Assembly: GCF_014696135.1 (NCBI RefSeq) | Contig: NZ_JACJPP010000025.1 | Coordinates: 59,619-123,618 of the forward strand | Origin: Nodosilinea sp. FACHB-141 | GTDB lineage: Bacteria; Cyanobacteriota; Cyanobacteriia; Phormidesmidales; Phormidesmidaceae | Direction: 5' to 3' | DNA length: 64,000 bases | Shown: piece after piece, positions 48,360 through 57,617 of the stretch | Layout of the letters: each line of letters begins with the position of its first letter | Position numbering within the stretch: position 1 is the first letter of the stretch | Translations under genes and position numbers: made by a program | The notes under the pieces: model-generated | What the model was told of the DNA's origin: nothing | Seen by the model: only the letters and a program-made list of their open reading frames with translations | Databases searched by the model: none

Positions 48360-48740
48360 ATGACCGACAACACCGCCGACCTAGCCCGCGCACTGAAGCA
48401 GATTGAAGTCGCTACCATGGCGATCGCCGCAGCCAACCCGCCCAACTGGAAGCGCCCACTATCGGCCTACAAAGACGGCTGGGTAGCTGCGATCGGGGCA
48501 ATCGAGGTAGCTCACGACAACCACGGCCCTACTGTCATTTGGTGGATGGGCCATCATTACACCCGCCGCAGTGGCAGTAACCCCAAATTTGGTGCGGCGA
48601 TTTGGTTCAGCCGCAGTATGGGCAAGGGCGAAGATGGCGAGGCCAGCTACGTGAGGCTGATTACCTTCGCCGACGGCCCTACACCTACAGCAGAGCCGCT
48701 GCCTGACTACGTGGTGAAGGCCCTCGATCGCAGCAAATAG
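48360..48740 (+). CDS. Protein of unknown function
   Basis: 126 residues: a helical start (LARALKQIEVATMAIAAANP), then a compact mixed domain with TVIWWMGHHYTRRSGSNPKF and IWFSRSMGKGEDGEASYVRL, suggesting a small beta-sheet fold with exposed basic loops that might bind nucleic acid. Intact, among remnants. No ribosome site is obvious before the ATG. Not recognised. Confidence 0.6.
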   Translation: MTDNTADLARALKQIEVATMAIAAANPPNWKRPLSAYKDGWVAAIGAIEVAHDNHGPTVIWWMGHHYTRRSGSNPKFGAAIWFSRSMGKGEDGEASYVRLITFADGPTPTAEPLPDYVVKALDRSK

Positions 48741-48809
48741 CGCTGCCACAGCGGCTCAGATGTGCGCCGCAATCGAGCTAAATTGTGAGGCTGCCGTGCT
48801 GCTGAAGGT

Positions 48810-48890
48810 GACCAGCGGTGGACCAAGCTGCAAGCCATCGACCCAGATGATAGCGATCGCATCCTCGACCTAGCCGACCACGCCGACTAA
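48810..48890 (+). pseudogene. 3' remnant of a small gene
   Basis: A 26-codon frame ends DQRWTKLQAIDPDDSDRILD LADHAD and a stop. It has a protein-like helical end but no start, and overlaps the stop of coaT on the opposite strand. Probably the remaining tail of a gene lost from this region. Confidence 0.35.
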
Positions 48891-50812
48891 TTTCTCAATA
48901 GCCGCAGCCCGCTCAGTGTCACGATTACCGTCGAGCCTTCGTGCCCCAGCACGCCCAGGGGCAACGTGAGGTCACCCGCAAAATTCGAAATCAGCAGAAT
49001 CACGACAAACCCAAGGGCAAACACTATGTTTTGCTTAACTACGCTCTGAGCCCGGCGACCTAGCCGAATCGCGTGCTCTAGGTGCTCCAAGCGATCGGCC
49101 ATCAGCACAACGTCTGCGGTTTCAAGCGCCGCGTCGCTGCCCGCGGTTCCCATCGCAATGCCCACCGATGCCTGGGCCAGGGCGGGCGCATCGTTAATGC
49201 CATCGCCGACCATCGCCACCGTTTGATACTGTTTCTGCAAGCGGCGAATCACGTCTACTTTGTCTTCGGGCAGCAGCTCGGCATGGAACTGATCGACCCC
49301 GGTCTGCTGAGCAATGCTTTGAGCCGTCCGGGCATTGTCCCCCGTTAGCATGACAATCTGCTCAACCCCCAGCCGCTTGAGTTGGGCGATCGCCCGCGCT
49401 GCAGTCGGGCGCACGGTGTCGGCAACAGCGATGATGCCCAATACCTCGCCGCCATAGGCTACCCACACCACCGTATTGCCCTCAGCTTCCCACTGCTGGC
49501 TGTGCTGAACCAAGGTTGGGGGAGGGCTCTTGGCCTGGGACTGGACAAAGGCCGCTTTACCAACCACCGCTGTTTTGCGATCAATTTCTCCGGTAATCCC
49601 CTGCCCAGTCTTGGCTTGGCCATTAACCGCCTCTGTCCAGCTCAGGTTTTGCTGGCGGACGGCCTGCACGATCGCTTCACCAATGGGATGCTCAGACAGG
49701 CTTTCCAAGGCAGCGGCAACTTGAAGTAATAGCTGCGTGGACGGCTCAACGGCCCGCATGCTGACTACCTCAATCCTGCCCGTGGTCAGCGTGCCGGTTT
49801 TGTCGAATGCGATCGCTCTCACCCGTCCCATGCGCTCCAGATGCGCTCCATTCTTAAACAAAATTCCGCGCCGCGCGCCGTTGGCAATGCCCGACAGCAG
49901 CGCGGGCATAATCGAGGCCATCAACGCACAGGGCGACGCCACGACCAAAAAAATCAAGGCCCGGTAAATGGTCTGCTCCCAGCTCCAGCCCAGTAAAAAG
50001 GGCGGCAGCACGCCCAGCAAAATTCCGGCCACCACGATGACTTTGGCATAGCCCCGCTCAAAGCGCTCGATAAACTGCTGGGAAGGTGGGGCCTCGGTTT
50101 GGGCCTGCTGCACCAGGCGAATGACTCGCTGAATTAGGCTGCTTTCGGGCGGCTGGTGAATTTTTAGCCGCAGGGCGCCGCTGCCGTTGATGGTGCCCGC
50201 AAAGACCTGGTCGCCGATCGTCTTTTCTACCGGAATGGATTCTCCGGTAATTGGTGCCTGGTTTAGGGTGCTAACCCCTTCAATCACCAACCCATCGGTC
50301 GGCACCAGCTCTCCCGGCTTGACCAGCACCTGCTCGCCAACAGCGATCGCTGAAATCGGCATAGTCTCTTCTCGCTCCCCTCGGATCACTCGCACCGTAT
50401 CGGCAGTCAGGCTCATCAACCCGCGAATACTGCGCTCTGTTCGCTGCATGGCGTACCCTTCCAGCGCCCCACTGATGGCAAAAATCAGGATCAAAACCGC
50501 GCCATCCACAATCAGGAAATACTCTCGCCGCCACAGGCCCAGACTGGCCGCACCCAGAGCCGCCACGATCATCAGCAGGTCTACGTCTAGCTCTTTCTCC
50601 TTGAATAGGGTCGTTAACCCTTCCCGCGCACTCTCAAACCCGCCAATCACGTAGGCCGCCGTCAAAATCAAAATGGCCGCTCCAACCCAGCCCAGATGGA
50701 GCGATTGCCAGCCTAGGAGGACGAGAGCCGCACAGGTGAAGGCGGCGATCGCATCCGGGTGATCTTTAACCAGGCTAGACAGCCGGGGCGTGGATAGGTT
50801 GGCAGAAACCAT
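48887..50812 (-). CDS. coaT: P1B-type heavy-metal ATPase, cobalt exporter CoaT-like
   Basis: Pumps a divalent metal, probably cobalt, out of the cytoplasm. About 641 residues with no N-terminal metal-binding domain. The membrane metal motif is SPC (VASPCALMASIMPAL), as in cobalt-type P1B-4 pumps, not CPC. Phosphorylation site DKTGTLTTG, TGES actuator loop and GDGINDAPAL hinge are all present. The open frame runs to a TTG at 50872, but that would lie inside the operator-promoter, so the ATG at 50812 is chosen. Divergent from a CoaR-like regulator, as in Synechocystis. Confidence 0.92.
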   Translation of the reverse strand: MVSANLSTPRLSSLVKDHPDAIAAFTCAALVLLGWQSLHLGWVGAAILILTAAYVIGGFESAREGLTTLFKEKELDVDLLMIVAALGAASLGLWRREYFLIVDGAVLILIFAISGALEGYAMQRTERSIRGLMSLTADTVRVIRGEREETMPISAIAVGEQVLVKPGELVPTDGLVIEGVSTLNQAPITGESIPVEKTIGDQVFAGTINGSGALRLKIHQPPESSLIQRVIRLVQQAQTEAPPSQQFIERFERGYAKVIVVAGILLGVLPPFLLGWSWEQTIYRALIFLVVASPCALMASIMPALLSGIANGARRGILFKNGAHLERMGRVRAIAFDKTGTLTTGRIEVVSMRAVEPSTQLLLQVAAALESLSEHPIGEAIVQAVRQQNLSWTEAVNGQAKTGQGITGEIDRKTAVVGKAAFVQSQAKSPPPTLVQHSQQWEAEGNTVVWVAYGGEVLGIIAVADTVRPTAARAIAQLKRLGVEQIVMLTGDNARTAQSIAQQTGVDQFHAELLPEDKVDVIRRLQKQYQTVAMVGDGINDAPALAQASVGIAMGTAGSDAALETADVVLMADRLEHLEHAIRLGRRAQSVVKQNIVFALGFVVILLISNFAGDLTLPLGVLGHEGSTVIVTLSGLRLLRN

Positions 50813-50847
50813 ACTGAGACCGTGAAGTAGAGACTCCCTCACCCTAA

Positions 50848-50869
50848 ACATTGACATTAGTGTCAATGT
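50848..50869. promoter_or_regulatory. CoaR (MerR-type) operator in the coaT promoter
   Basis: ACATTGACA and TGTCAATGT form a perfect 9-bp inverted repeat around a 4-base centre. Read on the minus strand, a -35 TTGACA and a -10-like TAGGGT are separated by 20 bp with the palindrome in the spacer, the abnormal spacing used by MerR activators. It sits between coaT and coaR. The -10 match is weak. Confidence 0.75.
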
Positions 50870-50893
50870 CAATGTTTTGAGTAAGCTAGAGGG

Positions 50894-52003
50894 ATGAAGG
50901 CTCCATACCTAACCATCAAAGAACTCACAGACGCGGTTGGCGGCGTCACCCCCCGCATGGTGAGGCACTACCACACCCTGGGGCTGCTGCCGCCCGTGCA
51001 GCGCTCCGAGGGCAACTACCGCCTCTACACCCAGCAAGACGTGCAGCGTCTTCAGCGCGTGATTGCCCTCAAGCAGCAGGGGTTTCAGCTCTCGCACATT
51101 CGCCAGCTACTCGACAGCCAGTCCGAAGAACTCACCAACCCCACATTGATGGCCCAGCTACAGCAGCAGTATCGCGCCGTGATTGAGCAAATCACCCGGC
51201 TGCGGCAGACGGCAACGGCGCTAGAGGGGCTGCTGGGGCGCGATCGCGATTGCCAGAGCACCCAGGCCGAGGTGTTGGCCCAGATCAAGCAGCTAGATGT
51301 GAATACCCAGGAGGAACTCGGCAAACTCGACCAGATCTGGTCAAATCTAGATGCCGAGACAACAGCGCACCCAGAAGCATTTCAAGAATCCCTACAGCGG
51401 CTGCTTCCTGACCTGTCTGACTACTCTGAAGTCACAGTTCATTTACTGCATCAGCTCGTGCTGGCCTGTGGCGACGTTAGCTTGATCAACTTTGTCAGCT
51501 TGAGCCCAAGTGCTGTTGCATCTGCTCGCAAAGTGCTCAAAGCAAAGTGTTGTATTGTGACAGACTTGCCAAGCGTCGCCGCCACCCTCGATCGCACTCG
51601 GTTAGCGCATTTGGAATGTCCGATCGCAACTCTGATTGATGATCCCCACATTACGGGCGTTAGTGAAGCAGAGCAAACGTTTTACAACCATCCAGCTTGG
51701 CAAGAACGGCTACGGCAGACGCCCAAGGGGTCTGTGCTGGTCATCGGATACGCCCCCTCAGTGCTGCTTGCGGCCTGCCAGCTGATTGAGCAGCAGCAAA
51801 TCGAGCCCGCCCTCGTCATTGGCATGCCGATTGGGTTTAGCCATGCGCCAGCGGCAAAGCGGCGACTGGCGGCGACAAAAGTTGCTCACATCACGATTCA
51901 AGGCAGCTTCGGTGGTGGGCTTTTAGCATCAGTGACGTTAAATTCTCTAGTGGAAACGCTCATTGAAAAGCCAGATTGCCACTGTTACCTCACCCGTTCT
52001 TAG
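50894..52003 (+). CDS. coaR: CoaR-like MerR regulator with precorrin-isomerase-like sensor domain
   Basis: 369 residues. MerR HTH at the start (LTIKELTDAVGGVTPRMVRH, YRLYTQQDVQRLQRVI), a coiled coil (about 75-130), then a CbiC/CobH-like precorrin isomerase domain (VHLLHQLVLACGDVSLINFV, GVSEAEQTFYNHPAWQERL, ALVIGMPIGFSHAPAAK). It ends DCHCYLTRS: the C362-H363-C364 motif required for cobalt sensing in Synechocystis CoaR. Its gene abuts the operator. It should activate coaT in cobalt. Confidence 0.94.
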   Translation: MKAPYLTIKELTDAVGGVTPRMVRHYHTLGLLPPVQRSEGNYRLYTQQDVQRLQRVIALKQQGFQLSHIRQLLDSQSEELTNPTLMAQLQQQYRAVIEQITRLRQTATALEGLLGRDRDCQSTQAEVLAQIKQLDVNTQEELGKLDQIWSNLDAETTAHPEAFQESLQRLLPDLSDYSEVTVHLLHQLVLACGDVSLINFVSLSPSAVASARKVLKAKCCIVTDLPSVAATLDRTRLAHLECPIATLIDDPHITGVSEAEQTFYNHPAWQERLRQTPKGSVLVIGYAPSVLLAACQLIEQQQIEPALVIGMPIGFSHAPAAKRRLAATKVAHITIQGSFGGGLLASVTLNSLVETLIEKPDCHCYLTRS

Positions 52004-52028
52004 CCTTAATCCCTGTGTCGGTTAACCA

Positions 52029-52535
52029 ATGAGTAATTCTCTGATTTTGACGCTGAAGTTAGACCAAACCACTTTCGAGCGAGCAAACACGTTACGCCAG
52101 CAGCACTTTCCCCCAGAGCGAAATGTCGTTCCGGCCCACGTTATTTTGTTTCATCAGTTGCCGGGCGATCGCGAATCGGCTATTTCCCACAGCTTAGAGG
52201 CCCTGTGCGCTCAGACAAAGCACTTTCCTTTTTCTTTGCCTTCGCCCCAGCTGCTTGGCAACGGCGTCGCCATCAGCGTCAGTTCTCCTGAGCTGATTCA
52301 GCTACACAAAGACCTAGCAACCGCCTGGGACGAATGGCTCATCCCCCAAGATCGCCAGGGCTACCGTCCGCACATCACCATTCAAAATAAGGTGGATTCC
52401 AATGCAGCCCGCCAGCTATATGAAGAACTGGAGGCACAATGGCAATCTATGACGGGTTGGGGAGAAGGCTTGTTGCTGTGGTACTACCAAAAAGGACCTT
52501 GGGAGTTAGCCCGGGAATTTTGCTTTGCCCAATAG
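52029..52535 (+). CDS. 2H phosphoesterase (LigT/2'-5' RNA ligase-like)
   Basis: 168 residues with the two H-x-T/S/V motifs of the 2H superfamily: PAHVILFHQL (first) and YRPHITIQNK (second). Such proteins cut or form cyclic phosphate bonds in RNA or nucleotides. It follows coaR by 25 bp on the same strand, so may be co-transcribed, though no cobalt link is known. The C-terminal GWGEGLLLWYYQKGPWELAR is repeated as a decayed copy at 59991-60104. Confidence 0.85.
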   Translation: MSNSLILTLKLDQTTFERANTLRQQHFPPERNVVPAHVILFHQLPGDRESAISHSLEALCAQTKHFPFSLPSPQLLGNGVAISVSSPELIQLHKDLATAWDEWLIPQDRQGYRPHITIQNKVDSNAARQLYEELEAQWQSMTGWGEGLLLWYYQKGPWELAREFCFAQ

Positions 52536-52720
52536 CTCATATTCCAGGTTCCAAAAGGCGTAGCGGATGGGCGATACGCTATGAAACCACATACGCACAG
52601 TTAACTACGCTAGGAGCCGCAGCACTAGTGAGTATTGCGTGCCAAGACTGGCTTGAATTCGAGGCTGGTGAATGTATGGTTCTGGGAACTAACCCATTGG
52701 ATTAGCGCCATCGGTTTGGT

Positions 52721-53296
52721 TTATAGTCTTGTCAACTCCGCAACAGCAGCAACAAGTTCATAAACATCAGTTGGTTTGGGGAGATACTTCTCAAAGCTTT
52801 CCGATCGAAAATTCTGTGATAAAAGCTTTAGACAGTCCTGTTGTTTAAGCAGCGTTGTCACCGCAATGGCACACAAAAATTTGTCTGGGTCGGTCTGCAA
52901 ACTTCTTAGCTCGTGAACTAGGGCATAGCCATCTTGACCTGGAAGGCTGATATCACAGATCAAAACATCTGGATACCAGTTAGTTGCCTTATCAATTGCT
53001 TCGGTGGTCGAAGTAGTTGCGAAGACCTCTGCTTCTCTTCCTTGCAGCACAAAACTAAAGATGTCTAAAGTATCGACATCTCCATCAACTATCAAAACCC
53101 GTAGGCCCTTTAGGGAAGATAGATTGCCATCAAAATTGATGTGGTTGTTTTGACATTCTTCTACTAGCAAATCACCATGGTCTGCATCCATTTGCACTGC
53201 TTGAGGGCTAGCTAAATGCAACAAATAATCTAGATTTAGCCAGTCAGCACAGTTTGTTTCGTCGCCGTATCCGCATTGACGATATTCTGGCTGCAT
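52721..53296 (-). CDS. Response regulator, receiver domain only
   Basis: 191 residues. A ~65-residue N-terminal extension (Cys-rich early part, then DADHGDLLVEECQN) precedes a receiver domain: LRVLIVDGDVDTLDIFSFVL, phosphoacceptor Asp in DVLICDISLPGQDGYALVHE and Lys late in the domain (KYLPKP). No output domain and no adjacent kinase; probably signals through another protein. ATG at 53296 or GTG at 53302. Confidence 0.85.
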   Translation of the reverse strand: MQPEYRQCGYGDETNCADWLNLDYLLHLASPQAVQMDADHGDLLVEECQNNHINFDGNLSSLKGLRVLIVDGDVDTLDIFSFVLQGREAEVFATTSTTEAIDKATNWYPDVLICDISLPGQDGYALVHELRSLQTDPDKFLCAIAVTTLLKQQDCLKLLSQNFRSESFEKYLPKPTDVYELVAAVAELTRL

Positions 53297-53413
53297 AATC
53301 ACCCAAAACGAGATTGTGACCTAGGTAAGCCAGCTTTTCTAAGCTAAGGTCATCCTAAACCGCTCTAAACGGTCAAGTCGGTCGGGTTTTAAACATAGGG
53401 CAGGTTTTTTCTC

Positions 53414-54130
53414 CTATAGGGGACCTAGCAAATGGGCAAACTCCCTTTGAATAGCGCCATAGCATTCACAGGAACAGTTTTCTAAAGCTTCACCATCCAA
53501 AATCGTGACCCGACCACGGGTGTAGCGAATTACACTAGCCTGACTCAGGTTGCCAGCGGCTATCGTGACACTAGAACGGGGAACACCCAACATTTCCCCT
53601 ATAAACTCTTGAGTCAGTATAAATGTATCGCTTTGCAAGCAGTCTCGCACTAGCAAGAGCCAGCGGGCCAGCCGCTCCTCAGTTGAGTGAAACCGATTAC
53701 AAGCAACATACTGAGCTGCTTGGCTAAAAAGAGCCTGACAGTAGCGCAGCAGGATGCTTTGTAGCGGTCCACCGCGATCGAACTCAGCCTTTAACGCTGC
53801 GGCACTCATGCGCATAGCTTGGCCTGGAGCCTGCACATAGGCTCGATGGGCCTTGGTTTTACCGCCCAAAATAGCCATAATACCTGCCATTCCTTCCCGC
53901 CCTACTAGGCTAACCTCAATGGTAGAGCCATTTTCCATTGAGGTAACTAGGGAAATTAGTGAGTGGTGCGGAAAGTAAACATAGGAAATAAGTTCATCAA
54001 CGTCGTAAATAGACTGATAGTTCGTCAGTGAAACCAGTTCTAAATGGGGAACTAGCCGTTCATATGCTTCCGTTGGTAAAACCGCAAGCAAATGATTTTT
54101 AGGGGGGTCGAATTTTTGAATGTTGGACAT
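53414..54130 (-). CDS. Crp-family regulator
   Basis: 238 residues. A degenerate cyclic-nucleotide-binding fold (YVYFPHHSLISLVTSMENGS, VSLVGREGMAGIMAILGG) and a C-terminal winged helix (LTQEFIGEMLGVPRSSVTIA). It ends with a CSCECYG cysteine cluster that could bind metal or sense redox. AGGA six bases before the ATG fits. The 118-bp gap to the response regulator gene, same strand, allows a shared transcript. Confidence 0.88.
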   Translation of the reverse strand: MSNIQKFDPPKNHLLAVLPTEAYERLVPHLELVSLTNYQSIYDVDELISYVYFPHHSLISLVTSMENGSTIEVSLVGREGMAGIMAILGGKTKAHRAYVQAPGQAMRMSAAALKAEFDRGGPLQSILLRYCQALFSQAAQYVACNRFHSTEERLARWLLLVRDCLQSDTFILTQEFIGEMLGVPRSSVTIAAGNLSQASVIRYTRGRVTILDGEALENCSCECYGAIQREFAHLLGPL

Positions 54131-54527
54131 AATCTATCCTAGGGACAAGCCATGTTGAGAAAAACAACTACTGGCACTAGGAAGAAGGATTCAAATCTTA
54201 TTCACAATGTCAAAAGAAATTAATCTAGCCGGGCAAGCCTTCTGGCGTTGCCTATCTGCACAATAACAAAAATTTAGCTAGCAATGGGGCTCCATTATGT
54301 CTTTGTAGCGTTAAGTTAGGTACACCTGTTGCTCTAAGCAAAAAATTGGACCTACTAACGATACCTAAAAGCTTAGCCAGTCCTTGTTTCCAGTCTGCTT
54401 GAGGGCCTGACAACTCTATAGAGTTAGTCCTACTGGCTTGGCGCAAGTCGAGATGCTGAAAATTTCTGAGTTCAAGTGTACTATTGAGTTAGTGCATTCA
54501 GACCTTTGATGGTCTATCGAGGCAACC
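54131..54527. other. Intergenic stretch between divergent regulator and topoisomerase genes
   Basis: 397 bp, no coding frame supported. Must contain promoters in both directions. No repeat or palindrome stood out. Confidence 0.5.
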
Positions 54528-56714
54528 ATGGCCAATTTGCTGCTGATTGAAAGCCCTGGCAAGGTGAAGAAACTGGGGCAAATTTTGGGTTCGGGTTGGG
54601 TGATCAAGGCCAGCATGGGCCATGTGCGCGAACTTGCTAATGACGGCGAAGATGCCCTCGGCTTTGACCTAGGGACAGACTCTATTAACTGCCGCTATCA
54701 ACCTCGTGATGACCGCGCCCAAAAGGTGTTGGCTGATCTGCGCCAGGCGGTCAAAGCCGCCGACTGTGTCTACATCGCCACAGACCCCGATCGCGAAGGC
54801 GAAACCATTGGCTGGCATTTGCAGCAGGCGCTCAACCTAAAGCACCCTCGGCGGGTGGTCTACAGCGAAATTACCTCTCAGGCGGTGAGAGCGGCGATCG
54901 CCCAGCCCCGCACCCTCAACCAGAGCCTAGTCGCCGCCGGACGCGCCCGCGACTGCCTCGATAAGCTGGTGGGCTACACCGGCAGTCGCCACGTGGTCTG
55001 GCCCCTAAACAACGGTGCAAAATCTATGGGTCGGGTGCAGAGCGCTACCCTGCATTTGCTCTGCGTCAGGGAGAGAGCCATTCAGGCCTTTGTCCCCCAA
55101 GACTACTGGAGCGTGTGGGTAACCTACGGCGAGGGGTTCAAAGCGTTTTATCGCACCAGCCCTAAGCCGCAGCGGCCACCAGCCAAAGATGCGGAGGATA
55201 AGGGCGCTGAGCAGGAGTCTGAGCGGGTGACTTCCCAAGAGCGGGCCGATCAGCTGGTGGCGATCGCCCAAGCCCATTCCCATCACGTTTTGCACATCGA
55301 AGGCAAACAGGCCACCCAGGCGCCCCCGCCACCCTTTGTCACCTCCACCTTGCAGCAGGCGGCTGGTTCTAAACTGCACTTCAGCCCCGAGCACACCATG
55401 AAGGTGGCCCAAGCGCTCTACGAAAAGGGCCATATCACCTACATGCGTACTGATTCGATCACCCTCTCGGCCCCCTTTTGCGAGTCGGTGCGCCAGTACC
55501 TAGAGCAGCACGACCCCACTAACTTGCCCCGTCAAACCACCCGACACCGGGCGGTTAAAGGCTCTCAGGAAGCCCACGAAGCGATTCGCCCCACCGATGT
55601 TAATCACCTACCCCAGCACCTCCAGCGAGAGCTCTCTGCCGAACAAGCTCGCCTTTATGAGCTGATTTGGAACCGGGCGGTGGCCTCGCAATGTGCTCCA
55701 GCGCGCCTGCGCAAAACTCGCATTGTCACCCAATCGGGCGACGCCTACTGGGAAGCCCGCGGCCAGGTGCTAGAGTTTGCCGGCTACACCCGCTACTGGA
55801 ACAACCTCAGCGCCGATACAGTGCTGCCTGCCCTAACCCAGGGGCAACCCCTGCAACTCGAACAGGCCCAGGCGGACGCTAAACAGACTCAGCCGCCGCC
55901 CCGCTACAGCGAGCCGAAGCTGGTGAAGCTAATGGAGCAAAAAGGGATTGGTCGCCCCAGCACCTACGCCCCGACCATCAAAACCCTCAGGCAGCGGGAG
56001 TATGTGGATCTGCTTCAGGGCAAGCTACAGCCCACCGCGTTGGGACTGGAGCTTGATGGAGCCCTGGAGAAGCTCCTGCCGGACCTGATTCAGCCAGAGT
56101 TTACGGCCCAGATGGAGACGGCCCTAGATGCGATCGCCACCGGCGACCAGGAGTGGCAGGCCTACCTACTCAACTGGAACCGGAATTATTTTGCCCCGGC
56201 GATCGCCCAAGCCAAGTCCCAACTCCTTTCCCTGCCGACCTTTGCCGAGCATCCCCCGGCACCGGGAGGGAAGTCTTCTGAGCGATCGTCAGTCACTAAG
56301 GCCAAGCCTGCTAACGGTCAACCGACCAAAACCAAATGCCCCACCTGCGGCGAGGCGATGACCAAACTTCCCTCCCGTTCTAAGAAGATGAAAGCTAAGC
56401 ACTTTCTCAAATGCTCAGGCCCCGGCTGCGGCACCGTCATGTTTTGGAATGCTAAGGCCAAACGCTATGAGCTGCCCCAAGCCCAGCGCCAGGCTCTCAG
56501 TTCAGACCTGTTTACCGACCATCCCTGCCCTGTCTGCGGTGCCCTACTTGAGCGCTACGCCTACACCAAAGACGGGCAGGACAAAGTCATGCTGCGCTGC
56601 TCGCTTCTAGAAAATCGCCGTGGCAAGTGTAAGGAAGTTGCCTTCTTTCAGAGCCAAGGGGAGTTTTGGTCGCCCAAATTCGGCACCTTGAAGCTATCGG
56701 CCCCTAGTCCTTAG
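54528..56714 (+). CDS. topA: DNA topoisomerase I, type IA
   Basis: 728 residues. TOPRIM domain with LLIESPGKVKK (E8) and TDPDREGETIGW (D86, D88, E90), and catalytic Tyr305 in HITYMRTDSI. Late motif KGIGRPSTYAPTIKTLRQRE is intact. Two C-terminal zinc-finger repeats (CPTCGEAM...CSGPGCG; CPVCGALL...CSLLENRRGKC). It is shorter than the ~880-residue house-keeping TopA of Synechocystis, so it may be a second type IA enzyme. GAGG lies before the ATG. Confidence 0.95.
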   Translation: MANLLLIESPGKVKKLGQILGSGWVIKASMGHVRELANDGEDALGFDLGTDSINCRYQPRDDRAQKVLADLRQAVKAADCVYIATDPDREGETIGWHLQQALNLKHPRRVVYSEITSQAVRAAIAQPRTLNQSLVAAGRARDCLDKLVGYTGSRHVVWPLNNGAKSMGRVQSATLHLLCVRERAIQAFVPQDYWSVWVTYGEGFKAFYRTSPKPQRPPAKDAEDKGAEQESERVTSQERADQLVAIAQAHSHHVLHIEGKQATQAPPPPFVTSTLQQAAGSKLHFSPEHTMKVAQALYEKGHITYMRTDSITLSAPFCESVRQYLEQHDPTNLPRQTTRHRAVKGSQEAHEAIRPTDVNHLPQHLQRELSAEQARLYELIWNRAVASQCAPARLRKTRIVTQSGDAYWEARGQVLEFAGYTRYWNNLSADTVLPALTQGQPLQLEQAQADAKQTQPPPRYSEPKLVKLMEQKGIGRPSTYAPTIKTLRQREYVDLLQGKLQPTALGLELDGALEKLLPDLIQPEFTAQMETALDAIATGDQEWQAYLLNWNRNYFAPAIAQAKSQLLSLPTFAEHPPAPGGKSSERSSVTKAKPANGQPTKTKCPTCGEAMTKLPSRSKKMKAKHFLKCSGPGCGTVMFWNAKAKRYELPQAQRQALSSDLFTDHPCPVCGALLERYAYTKDGQDKVMLRCSLLENRRGKCKEVAFFQSQGEFWSPKFGTLKLSAPSP

Positions 56715-56852
56715 GCGTTTTCTAAAAAGGGCATTACCAGCCAGCCATGCCAACCGTTGATACCTGAGCAATCAAGCAGGTATTAAAGAGGATGGAAGTT
56801 GCGTAAAATGGGTTTAACCCAGCTTGTGTCAGAAATAGTTATGTCAGCCTAC

Positions 56853-57518
56853 TTATTTTGCTAGTTCTAAACTCGGCATCTGTTGCATAAATAGCATCGC
56901 CTTATTGACCAATTTAGGACCCGCCTTTTCAGGGGAACCGGTATCAAATGGAGGGGCGGGATTGTACTCCAGCAATAGTTGAACAATCTTGGCGGTTTCC
57001 TCACCGTAAAGGATACTTGCGATCGTCAAACCAAAATCAATCCCGGCTGTCACACCGCCACCCGTAATTCGATTGCGATCGACCACAACCCGCTCAGTAC
57101 CTACCTCAACGCCCAATGCAGCGAGCTGCTCGCGAGCGGCCCAGTGAGTGGCCGCCCGATAGCCTTCGAGCAATCCTGCTTTCGCCAAAAGTATCGATCC
57201 GCCGCAGACTGAGGTGATAAATTTAGCAGTGCTCCCTTGTTCACGGAGAAATGCTAATATCTCTGGATCGTCTTCTATCGCTAGCATTTCTAGGCCGCCG
57301 CCGACACAGATCACATCCAAGCGCGGGCAATTTTCAAACGTAGTATCGGGCAAAACCATCATTCCATCATCGGTTTTTACTGGATCAAGTGTTTTCCAGA
57401 TCCGATGAATTTTGACACCAGGTAGCCCGCTAAAAACTTGCTGTGGGCCAAGAATATCCAGCGAGGTCATACCAGGATAAAAGACCAAACCAATGGTGTA
57501 ATTTTGCAAGTTAGTCAT
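56853..57518 (-). CDS. DJ-1/PfpI-family protein (isonitrile-hydratase-like)
   Basis: 221 residues. Glutamine-amidotransferase-like fold with nucleophile Cys in FITSVCGGSILLAKAGLLEG and the downstream ATHWAAREQL (His). FYPGMTSLDILGPQQVFSG is typical of the isonitrile hydratase InhA branch and of AraC-linked regulators. AAGGAG eight bases before the ATG at 57518 fixes the start; the longer frame is rejected. Divergent from the GAF-LuxR gene at 57618, which may regulate it. Confidence 0.85.
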   Translation of the reverse strand: MTNLQNYTIGLVFYPGMTSLDILGPQQVFSGLPGVKIHRIWKTLDPVKTDDGMMVLPDTTFENCPRLDVICVGGGLEMLAIEDDPEILAFLREQGSTAKFITSVCGGSILLAKAGLLEGYRAATHWAAREQLAALGVEVGTERVVVDRNRITGGGVTAGIDFGLTIASILYGEETAKIVQLLLEYNPAPPFDTGSPEKAGPKLVNKAMLFMQQMPSLELAK

Positions 57519-57617
57519 GAATTCATCTCCTTGTGGCGATCGCAATTGAATCTGTCCTTATACTAGGAATGGCGACCCATCGCGACTAGTCCTCGATCGA
57601 GTACTCTTTTCACCACC

